Assembly (NCBI GenBank): GCA_020073665.1
Contig: JAIQEU010000028.1
Coordinates: 1 to 38,649 of the forward strand
Reading direction: 5' to 3'
Source: Terriglobia bacterium
GTDB lineage: Bacteria; Acidobacteriota; Terriglobia; Terriglobales; Acidobacteriaceae
DNA length: 38,649 nucleotides
Shown: in pieces, positions 6,883 to 15,196 of the stretch
How positions within the stretch are numbered: the first letter of the stretch is position 1
How the letters are laid out: every line of letters starts with the position of its first letter
Program-made: the position numbers and the translations under genes
The notes under the pieces: model-generated
Database searches by the model: none
What the model saw: the letters and a program-made list of their open reading frames with translations, nothing else
Told to the model about the DNA's origin: nothing

Positions 6883-7476
6883 ATGGCCGATCCTCTTTAT
6901 TTCAGTCTTTGGTTCTCCAGCTTTGACCCGGAGGACATGCTGCCACACGTCTTGGCGGTGTTGCGGCAGTTTCCATTTTCCGCACAACAGCCCGGCGTCA
7001 CTTATCTGTCGCTCCATCCCGTGTCGTGGAACGAACCCACCATTCTGGAACAGCGATTCCGGCCGGGGATTGATCCCGAGCAAGCAGTCCTGATCGCCTT
7101 CGATCTGCTCCACGAAGATTATGCCTACGTGTTCGAGGCCTATTGGGACCTGTGGATTCTTGCCGAAGGCGCGACAGAATGGGTGTTGCAACCGTCGCCG
7201 GTGAAGTTTCTGGTGCACGGCCCGGAGTTCGATGAAGGGTGGAGCGAGCAGGCCGGGCACATCCAAGTGGATTTCGGACTGGACGCACCTTTTCTACAGG
7301 AGGGCGTGCAACTCACCAGCGTGGCCGAAACCCGAGTCCGCGCCAACGTTCAGAAGCTGGTAGAGTTCACCACCTCAGTGGAGAAGAACTCCGGAACCAG
7401 CGCGCGATTATTGTGGTCGGAGTCCGAGGAGAATCTGGCCCAGAAGCTGATTAATCGTTTGCAAAAAGTTCAGTGA
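6883..7476 (+). CDS. conserved hypothetical protein
   Basis: A 197-aa soluble protein of unknown function, starting MADPLYFSLWFSSF at ATG 6883. The frame is open further upstream, but the ATG gives the natural start because the preceding residues are low-complexity and Arg-rich. It is acidic, with aromatic patches (HEDYAYVFEAYWDLWIL, and FDEGWSEQAGHIQVDFGLD) and an amphipathic C-terminal helix (ARLLWSESEENLAQKLINRL). No signal peptide or membrane segment is seen. It is the first gene on the chromosomal side of the tRNA and converges with ppdK across a shared hairpin. No function is proposed. Confidence 0.75.
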   Translation: MADPLYFSLWFSSFDPEDMLPHVLAVLRQFPFSAQQPGVTYLSLHPVSWNEPTILEQRFRPGIDPEQAVLIAFDLLHEDYAYVFEAYWDLWILAEGATEWVLQPSPVKFLVHGPEFDEGWSEQAGHIQVDFGLDAPFLQEGVQLTSVAETRVRANVQKLVEFTTSVEKNSGTSARLLWSESEENLAQKLINRLQKVQ

Positions 7477-7485
7477 CTGAAACAA

Positions 7486-7525
7486 ATGGGGACGCACCAG
7501 ACGCTCCTGTTCTCGGCGTCCCCAT
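7486..7525. terminator. bidirectional hairpin between convergent genes
   Basis: Perfect 10-bp arms ATGGGGACGC (7486-7495) and GCGTCCCCAT (7516-7525) with a 20-nt loop lie between the ends of the hypothetical gene and ppdK. On the minus strand the hairpin is followed by TTTGTTTC, a weak U-tract. It most likely terminates both transcripts; a REP-type element is an alternative. Confidence 0.6.
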
Positions 7526-7531
7526 CGGTTC

Positions 7532-10321
7532 CTATTTAGTTCTTCCGCCCTCAACTTTCAACTTCTCGCTGGCTGCGGCCTGGGCGGCTGCGAGCCTGGC
7601 GGTCAGCACGCGGAAGGGTGAACAGGAAACGTAGTTCAGGCCGGTCTGGTGGCAGAATTCCACCGACGATGGTTCGCCACCATGCTCTCCGCAGATGCCC
7701 ACCTTCAACGTGGGACGTGTCTTGCGTCCACGCTCGGTCGCCATCCTGACCAACTGCCCGACACCCTCTCGATCCAGCACCGCGAACGGATCCTGTTTGA
7801 GAATTCCCTCTTCCAGGTACGTAGGCAGGACTTTGTTGAAGTCGTCGCGCGAGATGCCCATGGTGGTCTGGGTCAGGTCGTTAGTGCCGAAAGAGAAGAA
7901 CTCGGCCTCTTTGGCGATTTCATCGGCAACCAGGGCGGCCCGCGGCAACTCGATCATGGTGCCGACCAGGTAAGGCACCTTCATTCCTTTCTCTTTGAAT
8001 ACTTCTTCGGCCACGCGGCGCACGATCGCTCCCTGGTGCGCCATCTCTTTCACCGTAGCGGTCAGCGGGATCATGACTTCCGGATGGACCTTAACGCCTT
8101 CCTTCGCAACCGTCACCGCCGCCTCGAAGATGGCGCGTACCTGCATCTCGGTGATCTCGGGATAGGTAATGCCCAGGCGGCATCCGCGGTGCCCGAGCAT
8201 GGGATTGAACTCATGCAATTGTTCAACCCGGCTCAGCAGCGCCGGCAGAAGTTTCTTCATATCGCTTGCCGTTTTCGCGCCGTAATCGCGATACTTTGCC
8301 ACCAGAGATTTCTTCTCCTGGGCACTGGCCGACGGCAACGTCACGATGTCCACCATCAACTCCTCTCGCCGAGGAAGGAATTCGTGCAGCGGCGGATCGA
8401 GGGTACGGATGGTGACGGGGAAGCCGTCCATGGCGCGGAAAACACCGATGAAGTCCGCCCGCTGCATGGGCAGCAGCTTCTTGAGGGCGGCGCGGCGGTC
8501 TTTTTCATTATCGGCGAGAATCATGGCACGCATGTGCGGAATTTTCTTCTCGCCAAAGAACATGTGCTCGGTACGGCACAGGCCAATGCCTTCGGCGCCG
8601 AACTCGCGGGCCTTCTCGGCGTCGCGCGGAATGTCGGCGTTAGCCCGCACCCCTAGTTTGCGGAAGGGCTCGGCCCAGGCCATGAACTTCATCAACTCCG
8701 GATCATCGGGGCTGGCGTCAAGAGTGTTGAGCTTACCCTTGATCACGCGGCCGGTGGTGCCGTCGAGCGAAACCCAGTCGCCTTCCTTGAATACCTGGCC
8801 TTTGACACGCATTTCGCGGGCTTTCTCGTCCACCACGATGTCGCCGGCACCCGCTACACAGCACTTGCCCATACCGCGCGTGACCACCGCGGCGTGGCTG
8901 GTCATGCCACCGCGCGAGGTAAGAATGCCCTTGGCCACTTCCATCCCGTGGATGTCTTCCGGGGTGGTCTCGGCGCGCACCAGGATGACCGGCGTCTTCT
9001 TATCGTGCGCAACTTTCTCGACCGCTTCGTCGGCGGTGAAAACGATCTGGCCGACCGCGGCCCCCGGGGAAGCTGGCAAGCCCGTGGCCAGCACTTCGAC
9101 TTTGCCGCTTTTTTCGTCGAGCCGAGGAACCAGGAAGTCGTAGAGTTGGTTCGGGTCGACGCGGAAGATGGCCTCTTCCTTGGTGATCAGTCCCTCTTCC
9201 ACCATCTGAATGGCCACGCGCACCGCCGCCAGGCCCGTACGCTTGCCGTTGCGGGTCTGCAGCATGTAGAGCTTGCCATCCTGGATGGTGAACTCAAAGT
9301 CCTGCAGGTCCTTGTAGTGTTTTTCCAGCCGGGTGGTAATGTCGCGCAGCTGGTTGTAAACCGCGGGCATGATTTTCTCGAGTTCGAGGATGTGGACAGG
9401 GGTGCGCACGCCGGAAACCACGTCCTCACCCTGGGCGTTCAACAGGAACTCGCCGTAAAACTCCTTGTCGCCATTCGCCGGATTGCGGGTAAAGCCGACG
9501 CCGGTGCCGCTGGTGTCGCCGAGATTGCCGAACACCATGGCCTGCACGTTCACCGCGGTGCCCAGGTCGTCGGAAATATTATTGATGCGGCGATAGTGCT
9601 TGGCCCGCTCATTCTGCCAGGAGCGGAACACGGCGTCGCGCGCCATGACCAATTGCTCGTGGGGATCCTGCGGGAAGTCGCGGTGGGCATGCTTTTTGAC
9701 GACCTTCTTGTATTCTGCGATGACTTCGTTGAGCGCTTTGGCGTCGAGGTCGGTATCGAGTTTGGTTTTCTTCTGCTTCTTCTTGTGGTCGAACACGTGC
9801 TCAAACGCTGCCTTGTCGATGTCGAGCACCACGTTGCCAAACATCTGGATAAGGCGCCGGTAGGAGTCGGCCGCAAAGCGGGGATTGTTGCTGCGCTTGG
9901 CCAGCGCTTGCACGCTCTCGTCGTTGAGGCCGAGATTGAGGATGGTGTCCATCATGCCGGGCATGGAGAATTTCGCGCCCGAGCGCACGCTGACCAGCAG
10001 CGGATTCTCGCCTTTGCCCAGCTTCTGGTGCTGCAACTCCTCAAGGTGCTTGAGGGCATCTTCCATCTGGCGGTCCACATCGCCGGAGACCGCGTTGTGC
10101 CGCATGTACTCGCGGCAGGCCTCGGTCTGGATGGTGAAGCCCGGAGGCACGGGAAGGCCGGCATTGGTCATCTCGGCCAGTCCGGCGCCCTTGCCGCCGA
10201 GTTCATCTTTCATTTTGCCGTGGCCGTCGGCCTTGCCACCGCCGAAGAAGTAAACGTACTTGGTGGCGGACGGTTTATGGATCATCTCAATTTCGGTTTC
10301 AGGGAGAGTAGTTGTCGCCAT
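7532..10321 (-). CDS. ppdK: pyruvate, phosphate dikinase
   Basis: A 929-aa enzyme interconverting pyruvate + ATP + Pi and PEP + AMP + PPi. The N-terminal nucleotide-binding domain begins YVYFFGGGKADGHG and has the KGAGLAEM and GFTI motifs. The swivelling phosphohistidine domain has GGMTSHAAVVTRG with catalytic His476 and, two residues before, Thr474, the position phosphorylated by PPDK regulatory proteins in other organisms. The C-terminal PEP/pyruvate TIM barrel has GIGLCRTEHMFF, SFGTNDLTQTTMG, and CGEHGGEPSS with catalytic Cys877. A Lys-rich insert lies at ~180-210. ATG 10321 is preferred over upstream in-frame codons because family similarity begins right after it. It follows glyS on the same strand with a repeat-bearing gap. 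Probably used in gluconeogenesis or PPi-linked glycolysis. Confidence 0.97.
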   Translation of the reverse strand: MATTTLPETEIEMIHKPSATKYVYFFGGGKADGHGKMKDELGGKGAGLAEMTNAGLPVPPGFTIQTEACREYMRHNAVSGDVDRQMEDALKHLEELQHQKLGKGENPLLVSVRSGAKFSMPGMMDTILNLGLNDESVQALAKRSNNPRFAADSYRRLIQMFGNVVLDIDKAAFEHVFDHKKKQKKTKLDTDLDAKALNEVIAEYKKVVKKHAHRDFPQDPHEQLVMARDAVFRSWQNERAKHYRRINNISDDLGTAVNVQAMVFGNLGDTSGTGVGFTRNPANGDKEFYGEFLLNAQGEDVVSGVRTPVHILELEKIMPAVYNQLRDITTRLEKHYKDLQDFEFTIQDGKLYMLQTRNGKRTGLAAVRVAIQMVEEGLITKEEAIFRVDPNQLYDFLVPRLDEKSGKVEVLATGLPASPGAAVGQIVFTADEAVEKVAHDKKTPVILVRAETTPEDIHGMEVAKGILTSRGGMTSHAAVVTRGMGKCCVAGAGDIVVDEKAREMRVKGQVFKEGDWVSLDGTTGRVIKGKLNTLDASPDDPELMKFMAWAEPFRKLGVRANADIPRDAEKAREFGAEGIGLCRTEHMFFGEKKIPHMRAMILADNEKDRRAALKKLLPMQRADFIGVFRAMDGFPVTIRTLDPPLHEFLPRREELMVDIVTLPSASAQEKKSLVAKYRDYGAKTASDMKKLLPALLSRVEQLHEFNPMLGHRGCRLGITYPEITEMQVRAIFEAAVTVAKEGVKVHPEVMIPLTATVKEMAHQGAIVRRVAEEVFKEKGMKVPYLVGTMIELPRAALVADEIAKEAEFFSFGTNDLTQTTMGISRDDFNKVLPTYLEEGILKQDPFAVLDREGVGQLVRMATERGRKTRPTLKVGICGEHGGEPSSVEFCHQTGLNYVSCSPFRVLTARLAAAQAAASEKLKVEGGRTK

Positions 10322-10349
10322 GGTATTAGTCCTTTGCGTTGCGAAATTC

Positions 10350-10372
10350 GTAGCGCCGGCGCCCCGCCGGCC
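10350..10372. repeat. GC-rich REP-like palindrome (GTAGCGCCGGCG family)
   Basis: The sequence starts GTAGCGCCGGCG and ends CCCCGCCGGCC, forming a short-loop palindrome in the leader between glyS and ppdK. A close relative in opposite orientation lies at 38306-38327 and a diverged one at 19586-19607. Confidence 0.6.
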
Positions 10373-10452
10373 TTTCGTGAACTTGTCATCCAGAGCGATG
10401 CCCAAGCCTGGGTCTCTTTCGCCCCCGGGGATCGCTAGTTTCTTGCTCGGCT

Positions 10453-10474
10453 ACCCACGGCTTGCGCCGTGGGT
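10453..10474. repeat. perfect 9-bp-arm hairpin after glyS
   Basis: ACCCACGGC (10453-10461) and GCCGTGGGT (10466-10474) flank a 4-nt loop, 22 nt beyond the ppdK-side end of the glyS stop region. No U-tract follows on the minus strand, so it is more likely a REP-like element or an mRNA-end hairpin than a classical terminator. It lies in the glyS-ppdK gap and could act on ppdK expression. Confidence 0.55.
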
Positions 10475-10496
10475 TCATTCTTGCGCCGTTTCGCGG

Positions 10497-12647
10497 CTAT
10501 TTTGTGCCCTCGGTCACGATCTCGGAGAAGTCGGCGATGGTCGAGAATTCTTTCAGCAACGTCTGCAGCAACCCAAGTCGATTGGCTCGCAGACGGTCAT
10601 CTTCCACCATCACCATGACTTTGTCGAAAAACGTGTCCACCGCAGGCCGCAGTTTTGAAATCTCGATCAGGGCGGGTTCGTAATTGCGCTGCGCGCTCAG
10701 CGCCGCGACCGCCTTTGCGGCCTGGGGAATTCGTGCGGCAAGATCGCGCTCCGCGGCTTCCTGCAAAGCTGCGGCTTCGACGGTCCCGGCAATCTCTTTT
10801 TTCGTTTCTGCCGCCTGGCGCAAAATGTTCTTGATGCGCTTGAATGCGACTGAAATAGACTCGAAATCCGCCGATGGGCGCACCTTGGTGACCGCCTGCG
10901 CGCGGGCCACCGCATCCACCACGTCATCGGAACCCGCGGCCAATACGGCGTTCACCACGTCGTACTTGAAGCCGAGCGCGTCGCGCAGGTAGAACTCCAG
11001 ACGCTCACGGAAGAAATCGCGCAACGAGTTGGGGAAATCAACCTTGGCGGAGAACTTCTTCTCCGCTTCCGACCCGCGGTAGGCTTCGCGGGCATCGGCG
11101 AATAGCCGGCTGAGGTGCAGCGGCAGTTTGTACTCCGCAATCGTCTTGACAATTCCGTTGGCCTGGCGGCGCAGGGCGAAGGGATCTTTCGATCCCGTCG
11201 GCTGCAATCCCAGCGCAAACATGCCGGCTATGCTGTCGGCCTTGTCGGCGATCGAGAGTACCGCGCCTTCTAGGGTGCGCGGCACTGAATCTTCCATCGA
11301 CTCGGGCTTGTACTGGTCGTAGATGGCGTCGGCGATGGCGAAGCGGGCGTTCTCGGGCAGGTCGGCGTCCAGTTGCTGCACGCGCGCGTAGAGCCCGCCC
11401 ACAATGCCCTGCAGTTCGGTAAATTCCTTCACCAGTTCTGTCGTCAGATCGGTCTTGGCGAGGTAGGCCGCCTTGTGGATCACGCCGGGGCGAATCTGTG
11501 TGCCGCTCTGGCGAATGATTTCCGCCGACCAACTGCACAGCCGCTGCACGCGCAGGGCTTTTTCGTAGTAGCTGCCGAGATCTTTCTGGAAGGTGACGGC
11601 CTTCAGCCATTCCGTGCGCTCGCGCAGCCGATGCTTCTGGTCGGTCTGCCAGAAGAAGCGGGCGTCGTTGAAGCGGGCACGGAGTACACGCTCGTGTCCA
11701 TGACGGATGATGCCCTGGGGATCGCCGTCGGTATTCAGTACGGCGAGAAAGTGCGGCGTCAGTTTGTGGGTCGAGCCGTCTTCGATGGCGAAGTAATTCT
11801 GGTGGTCGCGCATCACCGTGACCAGGACTTCTTCTGGAAGTTCCAGGAACTCGGGATCGAAATTCCCCAGAATCACCGAGGGGTATTCGGTCAGATTGAC
11901 GACTTTATCGAGCAAGGCCTTATCTTCGCGCCAACGCGCGCCGGGGATGGTGCGGGTTGCGGCGTCCAGCGCTTTGCGGATTTGCGCTTCGCGGTCGCCG
12001 CGGCCCAGGACTTTGGCTTGCTTCAGCGCGTCGACGTAGGCGTTGCCGGGACGCGCAATCGGTACGGGCCCATCCGCCAGGATGCGGTGGCCGCGCGACT
12101 GGTTGCCGGCGCGAATGCCATCGAATTCAAGAGGAACTACCTGGTCGTCGAGCAGGGCCACCAGCCAGCGCACCGGACGCACAAACTTCTCGCTGGGCTT
12201 GCGCCAGTACATGTTCTTGGGCCAGTAGATGGAGTTGATTTCTTTGGGAAGCAGTTCGGCCAGAAGGTCGGCGGCGGCGCGGCCTTTCTTAGTCACTTTG
12301 GCCGACAGGTACTCGCCCTTGGGAGTGGTGACCCGCTCCAGTTGCGAAACGTCCACCCCAGCTTTCTTGGCGAAGGCGTGGGCAGCGGGCGTGGGCTGAC
12401 CGTCTTTGAACGCAACGCTCACCGATGGGCCGTTGATTTGCTCGGTGACATCGGGCTGAGCGGAGGGGATACCCGAGACCAGCACCGCCAGGCGTCGCGG
12501 CGTATCGAGATATGAGATGGCTTGGCTCGCGGCCAGGCGTTCGCGCTGGAGCAGATCGCTCAGGCGAGTTCGCAGTTCGAGGGATGCGGCGTCGATCATC
12601 CGCGCCGGAATTTCTTCGCAACCGATTTCCAGCAGAAAGTCAGGCAT
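10497..12647 (-). CDS. glyS: glycyl-tRNA synthetase beta subunit
   Basis: A 716-aa subunit of the alpha2beta2 glycyl-tRNA synthetase, which charges tRNA-Gly. It opens with the family signature PDFLLEIGCEEIPARM and contains INGPSVSVAFKDGQPT, VRPVRWLVALLDD, SRGHRILADGP and NLTEYPSVILGNFDPEFLELP, then the HD-like region and the C-terminal DALR-type anticodon-binding domain (RPAVDTFFDKVMVM near the end). ATG 12647 directly precedes the conserved PDFLLEIG; an in-frame GTG at 12659 is an alternative, and neither has a strong Shine-Dalgarno. It sits downstream of glyQ in the order recO-glyQ-glyS-ppdK. Confidence 0.97.
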   Translation of the reverse strand: MPDFLLEIGCEEIPARMIDAASLELRTRLSDLLQRERLAASQAISYLDTPRRLAVLVSGIPSAQPDVTEQINGPSVSVAFKDGQPTPAAHAFAKKAGVDVSQLERVTTPKGEYLSAKVTKKGRAAADLLAELLPKEINSIYWPKNMYWRKPSEKFVRPVRWLVALLDDQVVPLEFDGIRAGNQSRGHRILADGPVPIARPGNAYVDALKQAKVLGRGDREAQIRKALDAATRTIPGARWREDKALLDKVVNLTEYPSVILGNFDPEFLELPEEVLVTVMRDHQNYFAIEDGSTHKLTPHFLAVLNTDGDPQGIIRHGHERVLRARFNDARFFWQTDQKHRLRERTEWLKAVTFQKDLGSYYEKALRVQRLCSWSAEIIRQSGTQIRPGVIHKAAYLAKTDLTTELVKEFTELQGIVGGLYARVQQLDADLPENARFAIADAIYDQYKPESMEDSVPRTLEGAVLSIADKADSIAGMFALGLQPTGSKDPFALRRQANGIVKTIAEYKLPLHLSRLFADAREAYRGSEAEKKFSAKVDFPNSLRDFFRERLEFYLRDALGFKYDVVNAVLAAGSDDVVDAVARAQAVTKVRPSADFESISVAFKRIKNILRQAAETKKEIAGTVEAAALQEAAERDLAARIPQAAKAVAALSAQRNYEPALIEISKLRPAVDTFFDKVMVMVEDDRLRANRLGLLQTLLKEFSTIADFSEIVTEGTK

Positions 12648-12734
12648 GAAAGAAAACACCCTATTCTCGCAAAATGGGCTAACGGCGCGATGTGAGCGCC
12701 GTCACAACGGGAAGTCCCCGCAAATGTGTGTGGT

Positions 12735-12751
12735 GCGGGCACCCCGCCCGC
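12735..12751. repeat. GC-rich palindrome between glyQ and glyS
   Basis: GCGGGC (12735-12740) and GCCCGC (12746-12751) flank a 5-nt loop, 20 nt from the glyQ stop. It is similar in composition to the other short GC palindromes in the intergenic gaps of this window. Confidence 0.4.
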
Positions 12752-12770
12752 GTGCGCACAACTGCAAACT

Positions 12771-13790
12771 CTAAACGGGAGCCACCTCCCGCTTCGGCTT
12801 GGCCTTCTTACCTACAGGTTCAGCCTCAGATTCTTCCGCCGGGGCGTCGCTTTGCTGGTCCACGTAGGCCCTGGCAATTCCCACGGCCAATGCCCGCACC
12901 CGCGCGATCACGCTCACGCGCTCAGTCACCGATATGGCGCCCCGGGCATCGAGGATATTGAACAAGTGCGAACACTTCAGGCAGAGGTCGTAGGCCCCAA
13001 GCACGGGAAAACGCTTCTTGTTCCGGCCAACGCCGCCGGTCGCGATTTCTTCCTTGCCGAGGGCAGCGAATTTTTCCAGGAGCGCCCTGCATTCTGACTC
13101 GCACAGTGCGAAGTGCTGCCAGGCTTTCTCCACGTCGGCCGTCTCGAAATTGTAGACCGAAAACTGCAACTCATCCGCCAGGCGGACGTCGCCGTAGGTC
13201 GTGACCCCGCCGGTCTCGGGATCACGCGCCCATACGATGTCGTAAATCGAGTCCACATCCTGCAGGAAGGCGGCGATGCGCTCCAGGCCATAAGTCAACT
13301 CAGCCGAGATGGGATCCAGATCCACCCCGCCGCACTGCTGGAAGTAGGTGAACTGCGTGATCTCGAGGCCGTCGAGCATGACCTGCCAGCCGATGCCCCA
13401 GGCACCCAGCGTGGGCGATTCCCAGTTGTCCTCTTCGAACTTGATGTCGTGCTGGCGCAGGTCAATGCCCATCGCGCCGAGCGACTCCAGGTAAAGCTCC
13501 TGCACGTTCTCCGGCGGAGGCTTCAGGATCACTTGCAGCTGGTTGTGCTTGTAAAGCCGGTTGGGATTCTCGCCATAGCGGCCATCGGCGGGCCGGCGCG
13601 ACGGTTGCACGTAGGCTACCTTGTAGGGCTTTGGCCCAAGCACACGCAGAAAAGTTTCCGGCGCCATGGTGCCGGCGCCGACTTCGACGTCGTAGGGCTG
13701 CTGCAGGACACATCCTCGCTCGGCCCAGAAGGTCTGGAGGCGGAGGATGAGTTCCTGGAAAGTCGGCGGATTGGGCTTCGATGGATTCAC
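12771..13790 (-). CDS. glyQ: glycyl-tRNA synthetase alpha subunit
   Basis: A 339-aa catalytic subunit of class II alpha2beta2 GlyRS. Residues ~10-290 match the family throughout: [67 protein letters not shown] and [15 protein letters not shown]. The family is usually ~290-300 aa; here ~40 extra residues form a Lys/Glu-rich tail ([15 protein letters not shown]). The start is GTG 13790, the first usable start before conserved sequence, with no clear Shine-Dalgarno and only 8 nt from a large inverted repeat. Both GlyRS subunits are therefore expressed from the same strand and probably the same transcript. Confidence 0.97.
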   Translation of the reverse strand: MNPSKPNPPTFQELILRLQTFWAERGCVLQQPYDVEVGAGTMAPETFLRVLGPKPYKVAYVQPSRRPADGRYGENPNRLYKHNQLQVILKPPPENVQELYLESLGAMGIDLRQHDIKFEEDNWESPTLGAWGIGWQVMLDGLEITQFTYFQQCGGVDLDPISAELTYGLERIAAFLQDVDSIYDIVWARDPETGGVTTYGDVRLADELQFSVYNFETADVEKAWQHFALCESECRALLEKFAALGKEEIATGGVGRNKKRFPVLGAYDLCLKCSHLFNILDARGAISVTERVSVIARVRALAVGIARAYVDQQSDAPAEESEAEPVGKKAKPKREVAPV

Positions 13791-13797
13791 AGTGCGA

Positions 13798-13884
13798 AGC
13801 TCTTAGCTCTTAGCCATTAGCTCTTGCTCTTAGCTTTTTCGCAGATGGTTTGAGCTAAGAGCTAAGAGCTAATGGCTAAGAGCT
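13798..13884. repeat. large near-perfect inverted repeat built of AGCTCTTAGC units
   Basis: The left arm (13805-13835) and right arm (13853-13884) are near-perfect inverted copies, ~31 bp each with a 1-nt indel, around a 17-nt loop. Each arm is a run of AGCTCTTAGC/GCTAAGAGCT-like units. It fills the recO-glyQ gap, and its right arm supplies the last serine codons and the TAG stop of recO. In the mRNA it would form a long stem just before the glyQ start. Confidence 0.85.
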
Positions 13885-14619
13885 GATCTTCTCCAGCATT
13901 CCTGCCGTCACCAGCTTCTTCTCAATATGCCGCTGCAGCGTCTGGATCAGGAACTTTCGCAGGTCCGCACCCAGGGCTTTTGGCCAGGGTGCGCCCGCAA
14001 AGCTCTCTACCGGGGCCCGAAACATCTGGGCGGCAAGGGTTCGCGACTCAGCCGAAATCTCCGACGAGGCAAGCCGCTTATCGTCCAGGCACATCAACCC
14101 GTCGGCCAGGGCGTGGAAGAATGCGCGATTCCCGTTCAGCACTCTGCCGCAGGTGATGCACTCCGACAGGTCAGGCAAATAGCCCATCAGCCGGGTGATC
14201 CACAGCTCAAAATACGTGACCGGCATCCAGACTTCAGTGCCGCGCAAGCCTGCCAGTACCGAAAGCGCCAGGCGAAACACCGCGTCGTTGGCCTCGCGGT
14301 CGGGCAACAACTCGTCCAGCAACTCCGCGACGTGGGCCAGGGCTACGGCCCGCGGATAACTCACCTGCGTGGCCAGCGGCGATTCCAGCACTTCGCAGGA
14401 ATCCAGCCGGGTCAACTCCTGCCGTTCGCGGTCTTCGTAAGACGCCTTGACGTAGGTCAGCGGTTCCAGCGCCCCGCCGAACCGGCGCCTCGACTTCTTG
14501 GCCGACCGCGCCACCCCGCGCACCTTGCCTTCCAGCCGAGTGAACAACGTGACCAGCAGGTCGGCCTCACGCAACGGGTACGTGCGCAGAACAATCGCTT
14601 CCGACTCCTTCAGCGCCAT
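13876..14619 (-). CDS. recO: DNA repair protein RecO
   Basis: A 247-aa recombination mediator that helps load RecA in the RecFOR gap-repair pathway. The N-terminal OB fold reads SEAIVLRTYPLREADLLV, then LFTRLEGKVRGVARSAKKS, with the RRFGGALEPLTY motif characteristic of RecO. The middle is helical (HVAELLDELLPDREAND). The zinc-site region has CITCG (two Cys) but only one later Cys (GLMCLDD), so the four-Cys site of some RecO proteins is incomplete. ATG 14619 begins the conserved N-terminus. The final codons and stop (TCT TAG) come from the inverted repeat at 13853-13884. Confidence 0.95.
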   Translation of the reverse strand: MALKESEAIVLRTYPLREADLLVTLFTRLEGKVRGVARSAKKSRRRFGGALEPLTYVKASYEDRERQELTRLDSCEVLESPLATQVSYPRAVALAHVAELLDELLPDREANDAVFRLALSVLAGLRGTEVWMPVTYFELWITRLMGYLPDLSECITCGRVLNGNRAFFHALADGLMCLDDKRLASSEISAESRTLAAQMFRAPVESFAGAPWPKALGADLRKFLIQTLQRHIEKKLVTAGMLEKISS

Positions 14620-14681
14620 GGGAGCCTTGCAGGTTGATTCTCGATTGTAATTGAGGGGTGGGGAGATGGAAAGCGGGCAAA

Positions 14682-14754
14682 GCTCTCAGCCGTCGGCTTT
14701 CAGCTTTCAGTTTCTTGCGCCCTTACCGATAGCTGAAAGCGGAGAGCTGAGAGC
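14682..14754. repeat. inverted repeat of GCTCTCAGC / GCTTTCAGC units
   Basis: GCTCTCAGC (14682-14690) pairs with GCTGAGAGC (14746-14754), and GCTTTCAGC (14696-14704) pairs with GCTGAAAGC (14732-14740). It fills the gap between the ferredoxin gene's 3' side and recO. The unit design resembles the repeat at 13798-13884 though the sequence differs. Confidence 0.75.
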
Positions 14755-14793
14755 CAAAAGCAAAGGCGCAGACCCGGAACACAGGTCTGCGCC
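14750..14793 (-). terminator. rho-independent terminator of the ferredoxin gene
   Basis: Perfect 10-bp arms GGCGCAGACC (14765-14774) and GGTCTGCGCC (14784-14793) with a 9-nt loop lie 22 nt after the ferredoxin stop on the minus strand. They are followed by the T-rich run TTTGCTTTTGG. Confidence 0.8.
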
Positions 14794-14815
14794 CTTGCGG
14801 AACTTAGGCCAGGAG

Positions 14816-15076
14816 CTACCGCCCGTAGTACTTGGCGTTGCGCTCGGTGAAGGACTTCCACTTTTCCGGCAGATCGTCGAGCGCGAAGATGGCTGACACC
14901 GGGCACACGGGTACGCAGGCGCCGCAGTCAATGCACTCGACCGGATCGATGTACAGCATTTCTTCTTCGGCGTGCGCCGGTTCATCCTTCTTGGGATGAA
15001 TGCAATCCACCGGGCAAGCATCCACGCAGGCGGTGTCCTTGGTCCCGATGCACGGTTCAGCAATCACGTAAGCCAT
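14816..15076 (-). CDS. 7Fe ferredoxin ([3Fe-4S][4Fe-4S], FdxA-like)
   Basis: An 86-aa electron carrier. The Cys spacing matches the Azotobacter FdI/FdxA class: Cys9-x7-Cys17-x3-Cys21-Pro, an extra Cys25, then Cys48-xx-Cys51-xx-Cys54-xxx-Cys58-Pro. By analogy Cys9, Cys17 and Cys58 bind the [3Fe-4S] cluster and Cys21, Cys48, Cys51 and Cys54 the [4Fe-4S] cluster. The start ATG 15076 (MAYVIAEPCIG) has an upstream GGAG and matches the family N-terminus; the frame extends further but without similarity. The gene is monocistronic, with its own terminator. Partner enzymes are not evident nearby. Confidence 0.95.
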   Translation of the reverse strand: MAYVIAEPCIGTKDTACVDACPVDCIHPKKDEPAHAEEEMLYIDPVECIDCGACVPVCPVSAIFALDDLPEKWKSFTERNAKYYGR

Positions 15077-15169
15077 GAGTTTTCCGTCTCCCTGATATGT
15101 GCGGAACTTAACAGAACCGCACATTCTAACAAGAAATAGCGACGACCGTACAGCGCGGAGCAGCGAATC

Positions 15170-15196
15170 AGCTTCCGGTTGCTAGCTTCCAGCTAG
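15170..15196. repeat. AGCTTCC/TAGCT-type repeat at the aconitase gene end
   Basis: The run AGCTTCCGGTTGCTAGCTTC continues into CAGCTAG and contains three AGCTTCC-like units. On the minus strand it begins with the TAG stop codon of the aconitase-family gene (15195-15193). It is related in style to the repeats at 36902-36934 and 38281-38300. Confidence 0.55.

Noticed and set aside
7486-7495. A possible attachment-site copy of the tRNA-Glu 3' end (shared GGGGACGC)
   Set aside because: The match is only about 8 nt and is one arm of a perfect hairpin between convergent genes, on the chromosomal side of the tRNA.
8894-10438. A 514-codon open frame opposite ppdK, and similar long antisense frames at 11373-12515 and 26143-27234
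   Set aside because: All lie opposite well-identified genes (ppdK, glyS, lon) with composition typical of antisense shadows.
13798-13884. A CRISPR-like array of short repeats
   Set aside because: Units are about 10 bp, arranged as inverted arms with no unique spacers of regular length, and no cas genes are nearby.
12771-13884. A T-box or other riboswitch controlling glyQS
   Set aside because: The space between recO and glyQ is under 90 nt and is filled by a simple inverted repeat without T-box motifs.
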